A DNA stretch of 64,000 nucleotides from Pseudomonas sp. PB106 (GCF_009764645.1 NZ_RWIM01000022.1:33668-97667); one strand, 5' to 3'; positions 19,574 to 28,379 are shown, counted from the first letter of the stretch. The notes: generated from the sequence alone by a model not told the origin. Program-made: numbers and translations.

Positions 19574-19897
19574 CTAAGGCTTGGCGTCGGGCTCCAGTAG
19601 CCCACGGATTTCCCCGGCCGCTGCCGACAGTCGTTTCTCAAGACTCTTGAGGTCGGCGGCGGTAATGCCTTTCTTCAATTGCGCCGAATGCGCGGCCTGT
19701 TCTTGCGGGTCGTGATCCAGCAAGGCATGGCGCAGCGTGTTGTTGATCACCGTCTGATAACCGAAACCCTCGCTTTCCGCCACGGTCCGCGCCGCGTCGA
19801 TGACGGCGTCGTCAAGCATGATGGTGATACGGGTCTTGCCCTTGTTTGACGCCACGGCGCCACGTTTGCCTTGGGAAAAGTCATATTCGTCTTTCAT
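19574..19897 (-). CDS. brnA: BrnA-type antitoxin
   Basis: 107-residue predicted antitoxin. The central segment KTRITIMLDDAVIDAARTVAESEGFGYQTVINNTLR is a ribbon-helix-helix DNA-binding domain, as in BrnA proteins. The basic, flexible N-terminus (DFSQGKRGAV) precedes it and the C-terminus is charged. It begins 3 bases after the stop of brnT, so the pair is translationally linked, in the toxin-first order usual for BrnTA. BrnA neutralises BrnT and, with it, represses the operon; the C-terminus is longer than in the shortest members. Confidence 0.82.
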   Translation of the reverse strand: MKDEYDFSQGKRGAVASNKGKTRITIMLDDAVIDAARTVAESEGFGYQTVINNTLRHALLDHDPQEQAAHSAQLKKGITAADLKSLEKRLSAAAGEIRGLLEPDAKP

Positions 19898-19900
19898 CGG

Positions 19901-20185
19901 TCATGCCTCCAGAAAATACGCGCAACGTTCGCTCGGTGTGGCGACGCGTGCAGAAATGGTTCGAATGACATTCGCTTCGCGGTAACTGTACGCAACGACC
20001 AATAAGCGTCCTTTGCTATCGAGGCCGAGGGTGATCCAGCGCTGCTCGTCATGGTCGTTGTCCTCGATCATCAGTGCTCGTTCGTCGTGAAAGACCGCTT
20101 CGGTCTCGGCAAGGCTGACGCCTTTGTGCTTGAGTCTGTTGGCCGCGTTCTTGCTTTTGTCGTATTGAATTTCGATTGACTGCAT
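19901..20185 (-). CDS. brnT: BrnT-type ribonuclease toxin
   Basis: 94-residue protein of the BrnT family (RelE-like fold, cleaves RNA and halts translation). Family signatures are IEIQYDKSKNAANRLKHKGVSLAEAE-like at the N-terminus (YDKSKNAANRLKHKGVS, EAVFHDE), then DEQRWITLGLDSKGRLLVVAYSYRE and the C-terminal RTISAR. The first gene of a two-gene unit with brnA. An A/T-rich promoter with an inverted repeat lies directly upstream. No mobile element is beside it, so it may be a fixed chromosomal module. Confidence 0.85.
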   Translation of the reverse strand: MQSIEIQYDKSKNAANRLKHKGVSLAETEAVFHDERALMIEDNDHDEQRWITLGLDSKGRLLVVAYSYREANVIRTISARVATPSERCAYFLEA

Positions 20186-20206
20186 TATGCATACTTTATA
20201 TGTATA
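20186..20206 (-). promoter_or_regulatory. Likely brnTA promoter/operator
   Basis: Directly before the brnT start, read on the minus strand, TATACATATAAAGTATGCAT contains a TATAAA -10-like element, the palindrome TATGCATA and an ATAC/GTAT inverted repeat. BrnA-BrnT complexes autoregulate from such sites. A very short leader would result. Confidence 0.4.
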
Positions 20207-20359
20207 AAAAAGGGCGCGACCGCACCGTCGGTCGCCGTGAACACTTCAGCGTAGTGGGGACAGGCGCGGACGCCGGAGGGGATGTGTTGCCGGATTTGTG
20301 GGGGATGGAAGGCGCAGGTTAGAAGGTTGGGTGGCTACCTATCCATTTTGTGACTGATA

Positions 20360-20373
20360 AGTTGTATACAACT
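20360..20373. promoter_or_regulatory. Perfect 14-base palindrome, GntR(FCD)-type operator
   Basis: AGTTGTATACAACT is a perfect palindrome 67 bases before the permease start. TTGTATACAA-like sites are typical for FadR/FCD-branch GntR regulators, which often control purine and organic-acid catabolism. The regulator gene is not in this window. Confidence 0.5.
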
Positions 20374-20439
20374 CTATGGACATTTGTCACGAGTATTGAA
20401 TACAGTGTGCGCATAACAAAAACCAGGGAACCCCCCACC

Positions 20440-21963
20440 ATGAAAACGCCCCATGTTTCACACCAACGGCCCGAGGACGAGAATCTCGGGGTCGGCGCGA
20501 ATATGGCTTACGGCCTGCAACATGTTCTGACCATGTATGGCGGTATCGTCGCGGTGCCACTGATCATCGGTCAGGCTGCCGGGTTGTCGCCGGCGGACAT
20601 TGGTTTGCTGATTGCTGCTTCATTGTTTGCGGGGGGGCTGGCGACACTGCTGCAAACCCTGGGCCTGCCGTTTTTTGGCTGTCAGTTGCCGCTGGTTCAG
20701 GGCGTGTCGTTCTCCGGCGTGGCGACCATGGTCGCGATCGTCAGCAGCGGCGGGGAGGGTGGCTTCCAGTCGGTGCTTGGCGCCGTCATCGCGGCATCGC
20801 TGATCGGCTTGTTGATCACGCCGGTGTTCTCGCGCATTACCAAGTTCTTCCCGCCATTGGTGACCGGTATCGTCATCACCACCATCGGCCTGACGCTGAT
20901 GCCGGTGGCTGCACGCTGGGCGATGGGTGGCAACAGCCACGCGCCGGACTTCGGCAGTATGCAAAACATCGGTCTGGCGGCGGTCACGCTGGTGCTGGTG
21001 TTGCTGCTGAGCAAGGTTGGCAGTTCGACCATCTCGCGTCTGTCGATCCTGTTGGCCATGGTGATCGGTACGGTGCTGGCGGTGTTCCTCGGTATGGCGG
21101 ATTTCTCCAACGTCACCACCGGGCCGATGTTCGGCTTCCCGACGCCGTTCCACTTCGGCATGCCGACCTTCCACTTCGCGGCGATCCTGTCGATGTGCAT
21201 CGTGGTCATGGTGACCTTGGTGGAAACCTCGGCGGACATCCTGGCGGTCGGTGAAATCATCGGCACCAAGGTTGACTCCAAGCGTCTTGGCAACGGCCTG
21301 CGTGCCGACATGCTGTCGAGCATGTTTGCGCCGATCTTTGGTTCGTTCACGCAGAGCGCCTTCGCCCAGAACGTCGGGCTGGTGGCAGTGACCGGAATCA
21401 AGAGCCGTTACGTGGTGGCCACCGGCGGTGTGTTCCTGGTGATCCTCGGCCTGCTGCCGTTCATGGGCCGGGTGATTGCGGCGGTGCCGACATCGGTGCT
21501 CGGTGGCGCCGGTATCGTGCTGTTCGGCACGGTGGCAGCCAGCGGTATCCGCACGCTGTCGAAGGTTGATTATCGCAACAACGTCAACCTGATCATCGTC
21601 GCCACCTCGATCGGCTTCGGCATGATCCCGATTGCCGCGCCGAACTTCTACGATCACTTCCCAAGCTGGTTCGCGACCATTTTCCACTCGGGCATCAGCT
21701 CGTCGGCGATCATGGCGATTCTGCTCAACCTGGCGTTCAACCACTTCACCGCTGGCAACTCGGATCAGCAGTCGGTGTTTGCGGCAGCGGAAGAGCGGAC
21801 TCTGCGTTATCGCGATCTGGATGCGCTGCGCGAAGGCGACTACTTCAGTGACGGCAAACTGCACGACTGCGACGGCAATGAAGTGCCGGTGATTGAGCCG
21901 GATGACCATGATCATGGGCATGGCGCGCCGAAAGTGCAGGTGAAAAGCAGCGAGCATGTCTGA
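20440..21963 (+). CDS. NCS2-family nucleobase permease, xanthine/urate type
   Basis: 507-residue inner-membrane proton symporter with 12-14 hydrophobic segments. The nucleobase-ascorbate transporter signature reads QNVGLVAVTG; the Gly at its end, rather than Arg, is typical of xanthine/urate carriers and differs from uracil carriers. VQGVSFSGVATM and VETSADILAVGEI are further family motifs. The C-terminal tail is acidic and His-rich (PDDHDHGHG). I chose ATG 20440, preceded by CAGGGA, because the family N-terminus begins there. A palindromic operator upstream and a terminator downstream make it a single-gene regulon unit. Substrate is inferred. Confidence 0.88.
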   Translation: MKTPHVSHQRPEDENLGVGANMAYGLQHVLTMYGGIVAVPLIIGQAAGLSPADIGLLIAASLFAGGLATLLQTLGLPFFGCQLPLVQGVSFSGVATMVAIVSSGGEGGFQSVLGAVIAASLIGLLITPVFSRITKFFPPLVTGIVITTIGLTLMPVAARWAMGGNSHAPDFGSMQNIGLAAVTLVLVLLLSKVGSSTISRLSILLAMVIGTVLAVFLGMADFSNVTTGPMFGFPTPFHFGMPTFHFAAILSMCIVVMVTLVETSADILAVGEIIGTKVDSKRLGNGLRADMLSSMFAPIFGSFTQSAFAQNVGLVAVTGIKSRYVVATGGVFLVILGLLPFMGRVIAAVPTSVLGGAGIVLFGTVAASGIRTLSKVDYRNNVNLIIVATSIGFGMIPIAAPNFYDHFPSWFATIFHSGISSSAIMAILLNLAFNHFTAGNSDQQSVFAAAEERTLRYRDLDALREGDYFSDGKLHDCDGNEVPVIEPDDHDHGHGAPKVQVKSSEHV

Positions 21964-21980
21964 CTGCTGTAGCTGAATGT

Positions 21981-22017
21981 AAAAGGGCCGATCTGTTAAT
22001 CAGATCGGCCCTTTTTG
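21981..22017 (+). terminator. Rho-independent terminator after permease gene
   Basis: AAAGGGCCGATCTG and CAGATCGGCCCTTT form a 14-base-pair stem with a TTAA loop, followed by a T-run. Confidence 0.92.
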
Positions 22018-22022
22018 TTTGA

Positions 22023-22136
22023 AGATCAAAAGATCGCAGCCTTCGGCAGCTCCTACACAGGTCTCATTTTCCGCCCATTTTGCGGATGACGCTGAACCTG
22101 TAGGAGCTGCCGAAGGCTGCGATCTTTTGATCTTTT
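22023..22136. repeat. REP doublet, type A, inverted pair
   Basis: Inverted copies of the GTAGGAGCTGCCGAAGGC / GATCAAAAGATCGCAGCC unit separated by about 36 bases, lying between the permease terminator and the tRNA-Asn terminator. Confidence 0.9.
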
Positions 22137-22147
22137 CGAACGCCCAC

Positions 22148-22183
22148 AAAAAAGCCCCTGAATCTTTCAATTCAGGGGCTTTG
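22148..22183 (-). terminator. Terminator for tRNA-Asn
   Basis: Minus strand: AAGCCCCTGAA and TTCAGGGGCTT form an 11-base-pair stem followed by a T-run, directly after the tRNA 3' end. Confidence 0.88.
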
Positions 22184-22188
22184 CTATT

Positions 22189-22264
22189 TGGCTCCACAAC
22201 CTGGACTCGAACCAGGGACCCAATGATTAACAGTCATTTGCTCTACCAACTGAGCTATTGCGGA
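22189..22264 (-). tRNA. tRNA-Asn (anticodon GTT)
   Basis: 76 bases on the minus strand. The acceptor stem TCCGCAA pairs with TTGTGGA, G is the discriminator base, and the 3' CCA is encoded. The D-loop AGCTCAGTTGGTAGAGCA, anticodon loop CTGTTAA and T-loop GGTTCGAGTCC are standard. Its own terminator follows. Confidence 0.97.
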
Positions 22265-22448
22265 ATTGGTGCGTATGTTACTGATTCAAAAAGAGAAGTC
22301 AAGCGTCAGGTGCAAAAAACTGCGATTCGTCAGGACAGACGGTGATTTGTCAGCGATTGGCGATTACCAGAACTGTCTGAGAGGTCTACCATGGCCGCCC
22401 GGAAGTGGTCACACGCGCTGCCGGCCATTCGCCGAAAAGGTACGCGCC

Positions 22449-22487
22449 ATGAAACTTTCTGCCCGTAACAACGAGGTGTTCGCATGA
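22449..22487 (+). CDS. Possible 12-residue leader peptide overlapping the next gene
   Basis: ATG at 22449, preceded by AAGG, encodes MKLSARNNEVFA and stops in the ATGA that starts the next gene. MKLSARN is the usual beginning of TOBE/molbindin proteins, so this could be the N-terminal stump of such a gene, or a translated leader coupled to the gene at 22484. Too short for a firm call. Confidence 0.22.
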   Translation: MKLSARNNEVFA

Positions 22488-22714
22488 GCACCACGCAAAT
22501 CAGCCTGCCCAAAGGGGTAGGGCCGCACGCCGAGAAACTCTTCGAGGCCATCACCCAGGCCAGCACTGCCGAGGAATTGAACCGCGCCGGTGGCAAGGCC
22601 GAAGGGTTCGTCCTTGGGCTGGAAAGCACTAAGGCGATCAAAAGCCAGGTCGCCGAATCGCTGTACGTCGTTTATGACGATGCGGCCGCTCAGCGCGCGA
22701 CCGAACTGGCTTAA
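22484..22714 (+). CDS. Small conserved-looking hypothetical protein
   Basis: 76-residue soluble protein, mostly helical by composition (HAEKLFEAITQASTAEELNRAGGKAEG), with no signal peptide or membrane segment. I do not recognise the family. A ribosome site (GAGG) lies upstream of ATG 22484. It overlaps by 4 bases, stop against stop, with the small membrane protein on the other strand (TTAA shared), a compact arrangement that supports both as real genes. Confidence 0.65.
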   Translation: MSTTQISLPKGVGPHAEKLFEAITQASTAEELNRAGGKAEGFVLGLESTKAIKSQVAESLYVVYDDAAAQRATELA

Positions 22715-22911
22715 CTGCCGAAGGTAATCGTGCCGAGGATTAGTTTGGCGTAGGCCGCGGTGGCCGCCAGTTGCACCAGCCACAGGGCCAGGCCACCGAG
22801 AAACACCCCGGCCGCGACTTGCAGCACCAGGCTTTTTTCGCGTTTGGCCGAGGCGCGCGGGATGAAATCATCCAGATCGTCACGGTCGGCGCGCAGGTTG
22901 TCATTTTTCAT
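22711..22911 (-). CDS. Small single-span membrane protein, function unknown
   Basis: 66 residues beginning MKNDNLRADRDDLDDFIPRA. A highly charged N-terminal ~30 residues is followed by one hydrophobic helix (LQVAAGVFLGGLALWLVQLAATAAYAKLILG). No known motif. The start at 22911 is chosen because the charged N-terminus begins there; an upstream in-frame ATG would add 11 residues without a ribosome site. Orientation is likely N-terminus inside. Function unknown. Confidence 0.6.
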   Translation of the reverse strand: MKNDNLRADRDDLDDFIPRASAKREKSLVLQVAAGVFLGGLALWLVQLAATAAYAKLILGTITFGS

Positions 22912-22947
22912 TGGGCTTCTCACAAAGTACTCGGATAAACACAAAAC

Positions 22948-23039
22948 CCTGTAGGCCTTCGCCTGCTCGCGATAGCAGTGTGTCAGACAGTGATGCTTCG
23001 GCTGACAGGGCGCTATCGCGAGCAGGCGAAGGCCTACAG
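22948..23039. repeat. REP doublet, type C (glycine-codon-free inverted pair of a different family)
   Basis: Inverted copies of CTGTAGGCCTTCGCCTGC plus TCGCGATAGC, with an inner inverted repeat TGTCAG/CTGACA in the spacer, so the region can form a two-tier hairpin. It differs from the type A and B units. Confidence 0.85.
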
Positions 23040-23090
23040 TTTTTGATTTGTGTGCAGTTTAGAGGGAATGTTGCATTCCTTTGGACAAAT

Positions 23091-23124
23091 AAAAAACGGG
23101 AAGCCCCAAGGCTTCCCGTTTTTT
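23091..23124 (-). terminator. Bidirectional terminator after tyrB
   Basis: AAAAAACGGGAAGCC and GGCTTCCCGTTTTTT pair into a long stem with A- and T-runs on the two sides, so it can stop transcription in both directions; tyrB ends 15 bases away. Confidence 0.85.
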
Positions 23125-23139
23125 CATAACGCAGCGAAA

Positions 23140-24336
23140 TCAGATGACCTGAACGATCGCATCCGTTACCGCCTTGATGTTGCTCTGGTTCAGCGCCGCC
23201 ACGCAGATGCGGCCGGTGTCCAGCGCGTAGATGCCGAACTCGTTGCGCAGGCGATGCACTTGTTCGGTGGTCAGGCCCGAGTAGGAGAACATGCCGCGCT
23301 GACGGCCGACGAAGCTGAAGTCGCGACCTGGCGCTTTTTCCGCCAGCAGGGCAACCATCTGCTCGCGCATGCCGCGAATACGCAGGCGCATTTCAGCCAG
23401 CTCGGCTTCCCACTGCGCACGCAGCTCCGGGCTGTTCAACACCGCTGCAACGATGCTTGCACCGTGGGTTGGCGGGTTGGAGTAGTTGGTGCGGATCACG
23501 CGTTTGACTTGCGACAGCACGCGCGCGCTTTCTTCTTTCGATTCGCTGATGATCGACAGGGCGCCAACGCGCTCGCCATACAGCGAGAACGACTTGGAGA
23601 ACGAGCTCGAGACGAAGAAAGTCAGACCGGATTCAGCGAACAGACGCACGGCAGCGGCGTCTTCGTCGATACCGTCGCCGAAACCCTGATAAGCCATATC
23701 GAGGAACGGCACGTGACCTTTGGCGCGGACCACTTCCAGCACGTTGTTCCAGTCTGCCGGTGTCAGGTCGACGCCGGTCGGGTTGTGGCAGCAAGCGTGG
23801 AGGATAACGATCGAGCCGTTCGGCAGGGCGTTCAGGTCTTCGAGCATGCCAGCACGATTGACGTCGTGGGTGGCAGCGTCGTAGTAGCGGTAGTTTTGCA
23901 CTGGGAAACCAGCGGTTTCGAACAGTGCGCGGTGGTTTTCCCAGCTTGGGTCGCTGATCGCCACGACGGCGTTCGGCAGCAGTTGCTTGAGGAAGTCAGC
24001 ACCGATTTTCAGTGCGCCGGTTCCGCCGACGGCCTGAGTGGTGATGACGCGACCGGCGCTGATCAGCGGCGAGTCGTTGCCGAACAGCAGCTTTTGCACG
24101 GCCTGGTCGTAGGCAGCGATGCCATCGATCGGCAGGTAACCGCGCGAAGCGTGTTGAGCGACGCGAATCGTCTCGGCTTCGATAACAGCGCGCAGAAGTG
24201 GAATTCGCCCCTCTTCGTTGCAGTAAACGCCAACGCCCAGGTTGACCTTGGTGGTCCGGGTATCGGCGTTGAATGCTTCGTTGAGGCCCAGGATTGGATC
24301 GCGGGGTGCCATTTCGACAGCGGAGAACAGGCTCAT
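23140..24336 (-). CDS. tyrB: Aromatic/aspartate aminotransferase
   Basis: 398-residue PLP enzyme of class I aminotransferases, moving the amino group of aromatic amino acids or aspartate to 2-oxoglutarate. Signatures: LNEAFNADTRTTKVNLGVGVY, HACCHNPTGVDLTPADW, FLDMAYQGFG and the PLP-lysine region SSSFSKSFSLYGERVG, where the Lys forms the Schiff base. Length equals E. coli TyrB/AspC (397/396). A C-terminal Arg in GRICVAALNQSN closes the active site. It is divergent from uvrB with a ~340-base gap. Whether it prefers aspartate or aromatic substrates cannot be read directly. Confidence 0.9.
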   Translation of the reverse strand: MSLFSAVEMAPRDPILGLNEAFNADTRTTKVNLGVGVYCNEEGRIPLLRAVIEAETIRVAQHASRGYLPIDGIAAYDQAVQKLLFGNDSPLISAGRVITTQAVGGTGALKIGADFLKQLLPNAVVAISDPSWENHRALFETAGFPVQNYRYYDAATHDVNRAGMLEDLNALPNGSIVILHACCHNPTGVDLTPADWNNVLEVVRAKGHVPFLDMAYQGFGDGIDEDAAAVRLFAESGLTFFVSSSFSKSFSLYGERVGALSIISESKEESARVLSQVKRVIRTNYSNPPTHGASIVAAVLNSPELRAQWEAELAEMRLRIRGMREQMVALLAEKAPGRDFSFVGRQRGMFSYSGLTTEQVHRLRNEFGIYALDTGRICVAALNQSNIKAVTDAIVQVI

Positions 24337-24673
24337 TATTACGGCGGCTCTGAATGGAGTGTGGAGGGACGTGTCGCGCTCCAGCCGAATGCACTAGAGC
24401 GGTGCACAAACGGGGAGCTAGTATAGAGGCCATCTGCGAGCAATGGCGACAGGCGATTCGGCTTTTCAGGCAAGTTTTTACGATTATTTCTTGACCGTTA
24501 GTCGATTGGCCGTGTCAGAGACTTTACCGGATGTAGGACGTTTGCCTTGAAAGGAGAGGCAATCGCCACCACATTGAGCACAATCCAGGTTTTTTCTTGC
24601 GCGACACCGGTCGTTTGCGGTCGTCCCCGTGGTGCTCCGCTTTGCTCGGAACGCCATGATTCCAGAGGTGTAT
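24337..24673. other. 337-base divergent region between tyrB and uvrB
   Basis: No gene seen. On the minus strand a TATACT at 24425-24420 may be the tyrB -10 element, with no good -35. On the plus strand, TTGACC near 24491 is a possible -35 for uvrB without a convincing -10. No LexA box of the CTGT-N8-ACAG form was found near uvrB. Confidence 0.3.
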
Positions 24674-26689
24674 ATGTCCGAATTCCAGCTCGTCACCCGC
24701 TTCGAGCCCGCCGGCGATCAACCGGAAGCCATTCGCCAATTGGTGGAGGGTATCGAAGCCGGGCTGGCGCACCAGACGCTGCTCGGTGTGACCGGCTCGG
24801 GCAAGACCTTCAGCATTGCCAACGTCATCTCGCAGATTCAGCGTCCGACGCTGGTGCTGGCGCCGAACAAAACCCTCGCGGCGCAGTTGTACGGCGAGTT
24901 CAAGGCGTTCTTCCCGAACAACGCCGTCGAATACTTCGTTTCCTACTACGACTACTACCAGCCCGAAGCGTATGTGCCGTCGTCCGACACCTTCATCGAG
25001 AAGGATGCGTCGATCAACGACCACATCGAGCAGATGCGCCTGTCCGCGACCAAAGCGCTGCTGGAGCGCAAGGACGCGATCATCGTCACCACGGTGTCGT
25101 GCATCTACGGTCTGGGTAGCCCGGAAACCTATCTGAAGATGGTCTTGCACGTCGATCGCGGCGACAAACTCGATCAGCGCGCACTGCTGCGGCGCTTGGC
25201 CGACCTGCAATACACCCGCAACGACATGGATTTTGCCCGCGCGACCTTCCGCGTGCGTGGCGATGTGATCGACATTTACCCGGCGGAATCCGATCTGGAG
25301 GCGATCCGCATCGAGCTGTTCGATGACGAGGTCGAAAGTATTTCCGCGTTTGACCCGCTGACCGGCGAAGTCATCCGCAAGATGCCGCGTTTCACGTTCT
25401 ATCCGAAAAGTCACTATGTGACGCCACGGGAAACCCTGCTCGACGCCATCGAACACATCAAGGTCGAACTGCAGGAACGCCTCGAATATCTGCGCAGCAA
25501 CAACAAGCTGGTCGAAGCTCAGCGCCTTGAGCAACGCACGCGTTTCGACCTGGAAATGATTCTCGAGCTGGGTTACTGCAACGGCATCGAAAACTACTCG
25601 CGCTACCTGTCCGGGCGTCCGGCCGGTGCGGCGCCGCCAACGCTCTACGATTACCTGCCAGCGGATGCCTTGCTGGTGATCGACGAATCCCACGTCAGCG
25701 TGCCGCAGGTCGGCGCGATGTATAAGGGCGACCGTTCGCGTAAGGAAACCCTCGTCGAGTATGGCTTCCGTCTGCCGTCAGCGCTGGATAACCGGCCAAT
25801 GCGTTTTGACGAGTGGGAAGGGGTCAGCCCGCAGACCATTTTCGTCTCGGCGACGCCGGGCAACTACGAAGCCGAGCATGCCGGACGCGTGGTCGAGCAA
25901 CTGGTGCGTCCTACCGGCCTGGTCGATCCGCAGATTGAAGTGCGTCCGGCGCTGACGCAGGTCGACGATCTGCTGTCGGAAATCTCCAAGCGCGTGGCGA
26001 TCGAAGAGCGCGTGCTGGTCACTACGCTGACCAAGCGCATGGCCGAAGACCTCACCGATTACCTTGCCGATCATGGCGTGCGCGTGCGTTATTTGCACTC
26101 GGACATCGATACGGTTGAGCGCGTCGAAATCATCCGCGACCTGCGCCTTGGCACGTTCGATGTGCTGGTCGGCATCAACCTTCTGCGTGAAGGTCTGGAC
26201 ATGCCGGAAGTGTCGCTGGTGGCGATTCTCGACGCCGACAAGGAAGGCTTCCTCCGTTCCGAACGCTCGTTGATCCAGACCATCGGCCGCGCGGCGCGTA
26301 ACCTCAATGGTCGGGCGATTCTTTACGCTGATCGTATGACCGGTTCGATGGAGCGGGCGATTGGCGAGACCGAGCGTCGTCGCGACAAGCAGATCGCGTT
26401 CAACCTGGAAAACGGCATCACCCCGAAAGGCGTATTCAAGGACGTCGCCGACATCATGGAAGGCGCCACCGTGCCGGGCTCGCGCAGCAAGAAGCGCAAG
26501 GGCATGGCCAAAGCCGCCGAAGAGAACGCCAAGTACGAAGCCGAATTGCGCTCGCCGAGCGAGATCACCAAGCGCATTCGCGCGCTGGAAGAGAAGATGT
26601 ATCAGCTGGCGCGGGATCTGGAGTTTGAAGCGGCGGCACAGATGCGTGATGAGATTGCCAAACTGCGCGAGCGGCTTTTGGCGGTTTGA
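24674..26689 (+). CDS. uvrB: UvrABC excinuclease subunit B
   Basis: 671-residue DNA helicase-like subunit of nucleotide excision repair (E. coli UvrB is 673). Walker [11 protein letters not shown], the damage-sensing beta-hairpin [16 protein letters not shown], Walker B LVIDESH, helicase motifs [18 protein letters not shown] and QTIGRAARN, and a C-terminal UVR motif ([24 protein letters not shown]) that contacts UvrC. I chose ATG 24674 (ribosome site AGAGGTG), where conserved sequence begins. Single-gene unit ending in a REP pair. No SOS box is visible. Confidence 0.97.
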   Translation: MSEFQLVTRFEPAGDQPEAIRQLVEGIEAGLAHQTLLGVTGSGKTFSIANVISQIQRPTLVLAPNKTLAAQLYGEFKAFFPNNAVEYFVSYYDYYQPEAYVPSSDTFIEKDASINDHIEQMRLSATKALLERKDAIIVTTVSCIYGLGSPETYLKMVLHVDRGDKLDQRALLRRLADLQYTRNDMDFARATFRVRGDVIDIYPAESDLEAIRIELFDDEVESISAFDPLTGEVIRKMPRFTFYPKSHYVTPRETLLDAIEHIKVELQERLEYLRSNNKLVEAQRLEQRTRFDLEMILELGYCNGIENYSRYLSGRPAGAAPPTLYDYLPADALLVIDESHVSVPQVGAMYKGDRSRKETLVEYGFRLPSALDNRPMRFDEWEGVSPQTIFVSATPGNYEAEHAGRVVEQLVRPTGLVDPQIEVRPALTQVDDLLSEISKRVAIEERVLVTTLTKRMAEDLTDYLADHGVRVRYLHSDIDTVERVEIIRDLRLGTFDVLVGINLLREGLDMPEVSLVAILDADKEGFLRSERSLIQTIGRAARNLNGRAILYADRMTGSMERAIGETERRRDKQIAFNLENGITPKGVFKDVADIMEGATVPGSRSKKRKGMAKAAEENAKYEAELRSPSEITKRIRALEEKMYQLARDLEFEAAAQMRDEIAKLRERLLAV

Positions 26690-26706
26690 TTTGTGCTGTC
26701 TGGTCG

Positions 26707-26809
26707 GGCCTCATCGCTGGCAAGCCAGCTCCCACAGGTTTCTTTGGTGTTCACAAAATTTGTGTTCACCATCAATCCCTGTGGGAGCTGGCTTGCCAGC
26801 GATGGGGCC
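26707..26809. repeat. REP doublet, type B, inverted pair
   Basis: Inverted copies of ATCGCTGGCAAGCCAGCTCC plus CACAGG around a ~40-base spacer, between the convergent uvrB and emrB-like genes. The same family recurs at 47.5 and 50.8 kb. Confidence 0.9.
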
Positions 26810-26828
26810 AGACCAGACACAGCAAATA

Positions 26829-28379
26829 TCAGTGGGATTCCCCAGCCTTCAGCCCTTGCGGCAATTTCTTCGTTAACAAAATCGCCAACATACTGATCCC
26901 CAACGCAATCCCGACAAAATGAAACGCATCGTTGTAAGCCATGATCGCCGCCTGTTGATGGACGATCTCACTCAACTTGCCCAGTGCCGCCGTGTCATTG
27001 CCAAACCGGTCCGTCATCGATGCCAGGCGCTCGGCCACCTGCGGATTGGTCGGCACCACCGCCTCACGCAGATAATCGAAGTAGGTCTTGGTGCGCGCGT
27101 CCAGCAGCGTAGCGAGCAGGGCGATGCCAATCGCACCGCCAAGGTTACGCAAAATATTGAACAGGCTCGACGCCGATCCCGCGTCCTGCGGCAGGATGTA
27201 CGCCGTGGCAATCAACGAAATCGTCACCATGATCAACGGCTGCCCCAGCGCCCGCACAATCTGAATCTGATTGAACTGCGGCCCGGCGAAATCCGGGTTG
27301 AGCACGCCCGAAGAAAAACTCGCCAGCCCGAACAAACCAAAGCCGAGCGTACACAGCCACTTCGGCGAAATGATCTTCATCAACTTCGGCACCAGTGGAA
27401 TCAGGAACAACTGCGGCACGCCCATCCACATGATCACTTCGCCGATCTGCAGGGCGTTGTAGTTCTGGATCTGTGCCAGATACAGCGGCAACAAATAGAT
27501 CGAGCCGTACAGCCCGACACCCATCCCCAGGCTGGAAATACTCGATAAACCAAAGTTGCGATTGCGCAGAATGCCCAAGTTGATCAGCGGATTCGGTTTG
27601 GAGATTTGCACGATCACAAAAGTGATCAAACTCACCAGCGCGATGCTGCCCAGCGTCACGATCAGACTCGATTCCAGCCAGTCCTTGCGATGGCCTTCTT
27701 CCAGAAAAACCTGCAAGCAGCCGAGGCCGATGCCCAGCGTGAGGATGCCGGTGTAGTCGGTGCTTTTCAGCAGCTCCCAGTGCGCTTCTTTCTTCTCCAG
27801 CCCATACATCAGCCCGGCAATCATGATCAGGCCCGGCGGGATGTTGATGTAGAAGATGTATTCCCAACCCCAGTTCTCCGTGAGCCAACCGCCCAGCGTC
27901 GGGCCGATTGACGGCGCGAATGTCGCGGTCATGGCGAACATCGCCATGCCTTTGGCGCGATGATGTTCGGGGAGTTTGATCAGGGTCAGGGTGAATGCCA
28001 GCGGGATCAGCGCGCCGCCGGTGAAGCCCTGCATGGCGCGGAAGACGATCATGCTCTCCAGGCTCCAGGCCATCGAACACAGCAGCGAGGACACCAGAAA
28101 ACCCAGCGACACCCACACCGCCAGGCGTCGCGCCGACAGCAGCTGCACCAGCCATGCGGTCAGCGGGATCATGATGATTTCCGCGACCAGATACGACGTG
28201 GAAATCCACGAACCTTCTTCCAGCGTCGCCGACAGCGCGCCCTGAATGTCTTTCAGCGACGAGTTGGTGATCTGGATGTCGAGCACCGCCATAAAGGCGC
28301 CGAGCATTACGCTCATCACCGCAATCCAGTCGCGCCGGGTCGGTTCGCCGACCGGGCGGATCAGCGAATCACCGGCCAT
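26829..28379 (-). CDS. emrB: Multidrug efflux MFS permease, EmrB/QacA (DHA2) type
   Basis: 516-residue inner-membrane drug/proton antiporter with about 14 hydrophobic segments. Family motifs: LGAFMAVLDIQITNSSL in the first helix (motif D1), GSWISTSYLVAEIIMIPLTAW, motif A-like RRLAVWVSLGFLVSS, and motif C-like FAPSIGPTLGGWLTENWGWEYIFYINIP. Its start overlaps the end of the emrA-like gene by 11 bases, so the pair is co-translated. It would work with EmrA and an outer-membrane TolC-type channel encoded elsewhere. Exported compounds are not predictable. Confidence 0.88.
   Translation of the reverse strand: MAGDSLIRPVGEPTRRDWIAVMSVMLGAFMAVLDIQITNSSLKDIQGALSATLEEGSWISTSYLVAEIIMIPLTAWLVQLLSARRLAVWVSLGFLVSSLLCSMAWSLESMIVFRAMQGFTGGALIPLAFTLTLIKLPEHHRAKGMAMFAMTATFAPSIGPTLGGWLTENWGWEYIFYINIPPGLIMIAGLMYGLEKKEAHWELLKSTDYTGILTLGIGLGCLQVFLEEGHRKDWLESSLIVTLGSIALVSLITFVIVQISKPNPLINLGILRNRNFGLSSISSLGMGVGLYGSIYLLPLYLAQIQNYNALQIGEVIMWMGVPQLFLIPLVPKLMKIISPKWLCTLGFGLFGLASFSSGVLNPDFAGPQFNQIQIVRALGQPLIMVTISLIATAYILPQDAGSASSLFNILRNLGGAIGIALLATLLDARTKTYFDYLREAVVPTNPQVAERLASMTDRFGNDTAALGKLSEIVHQQAAIMAYNDAFHFVGIALGISMLAILLTKKLPQGLKAGESH

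Noticed and set aside
20214..20236. Hairpin GCGACCG/CGGTCGC with T-run on the minus strand upstream of brnT as a terminator
   Set aside because: No minus-strand gene lies upstream that it could terminate; it may be chance in GC-rich DNA.
20620..21957. Long open frame opposite the permease gene (445 codons)
   Set aside because: His/Arg/Asp-rich composition without domains; it mirrors the codon pattern of the real permease on the plus strand.
22023..22136. REP doublets as rho-independent terminators
   Set aside because: The hairpins are long but lack T-runs, and separate true terminators stand beside several of them.
22409..22783. Minus-strand 124-codon frame across the small gene at 22484
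   Set aside because: The plus-strand gene has a better ribosome site and composition, and the minus-strand membrane protein gene at 22711 conflicts with this frame.
24560..24673. LexA/SOS box upstream of uvrB
   Set aside because: No CTGT-N8-ACAG sequence found in the 337-base region.
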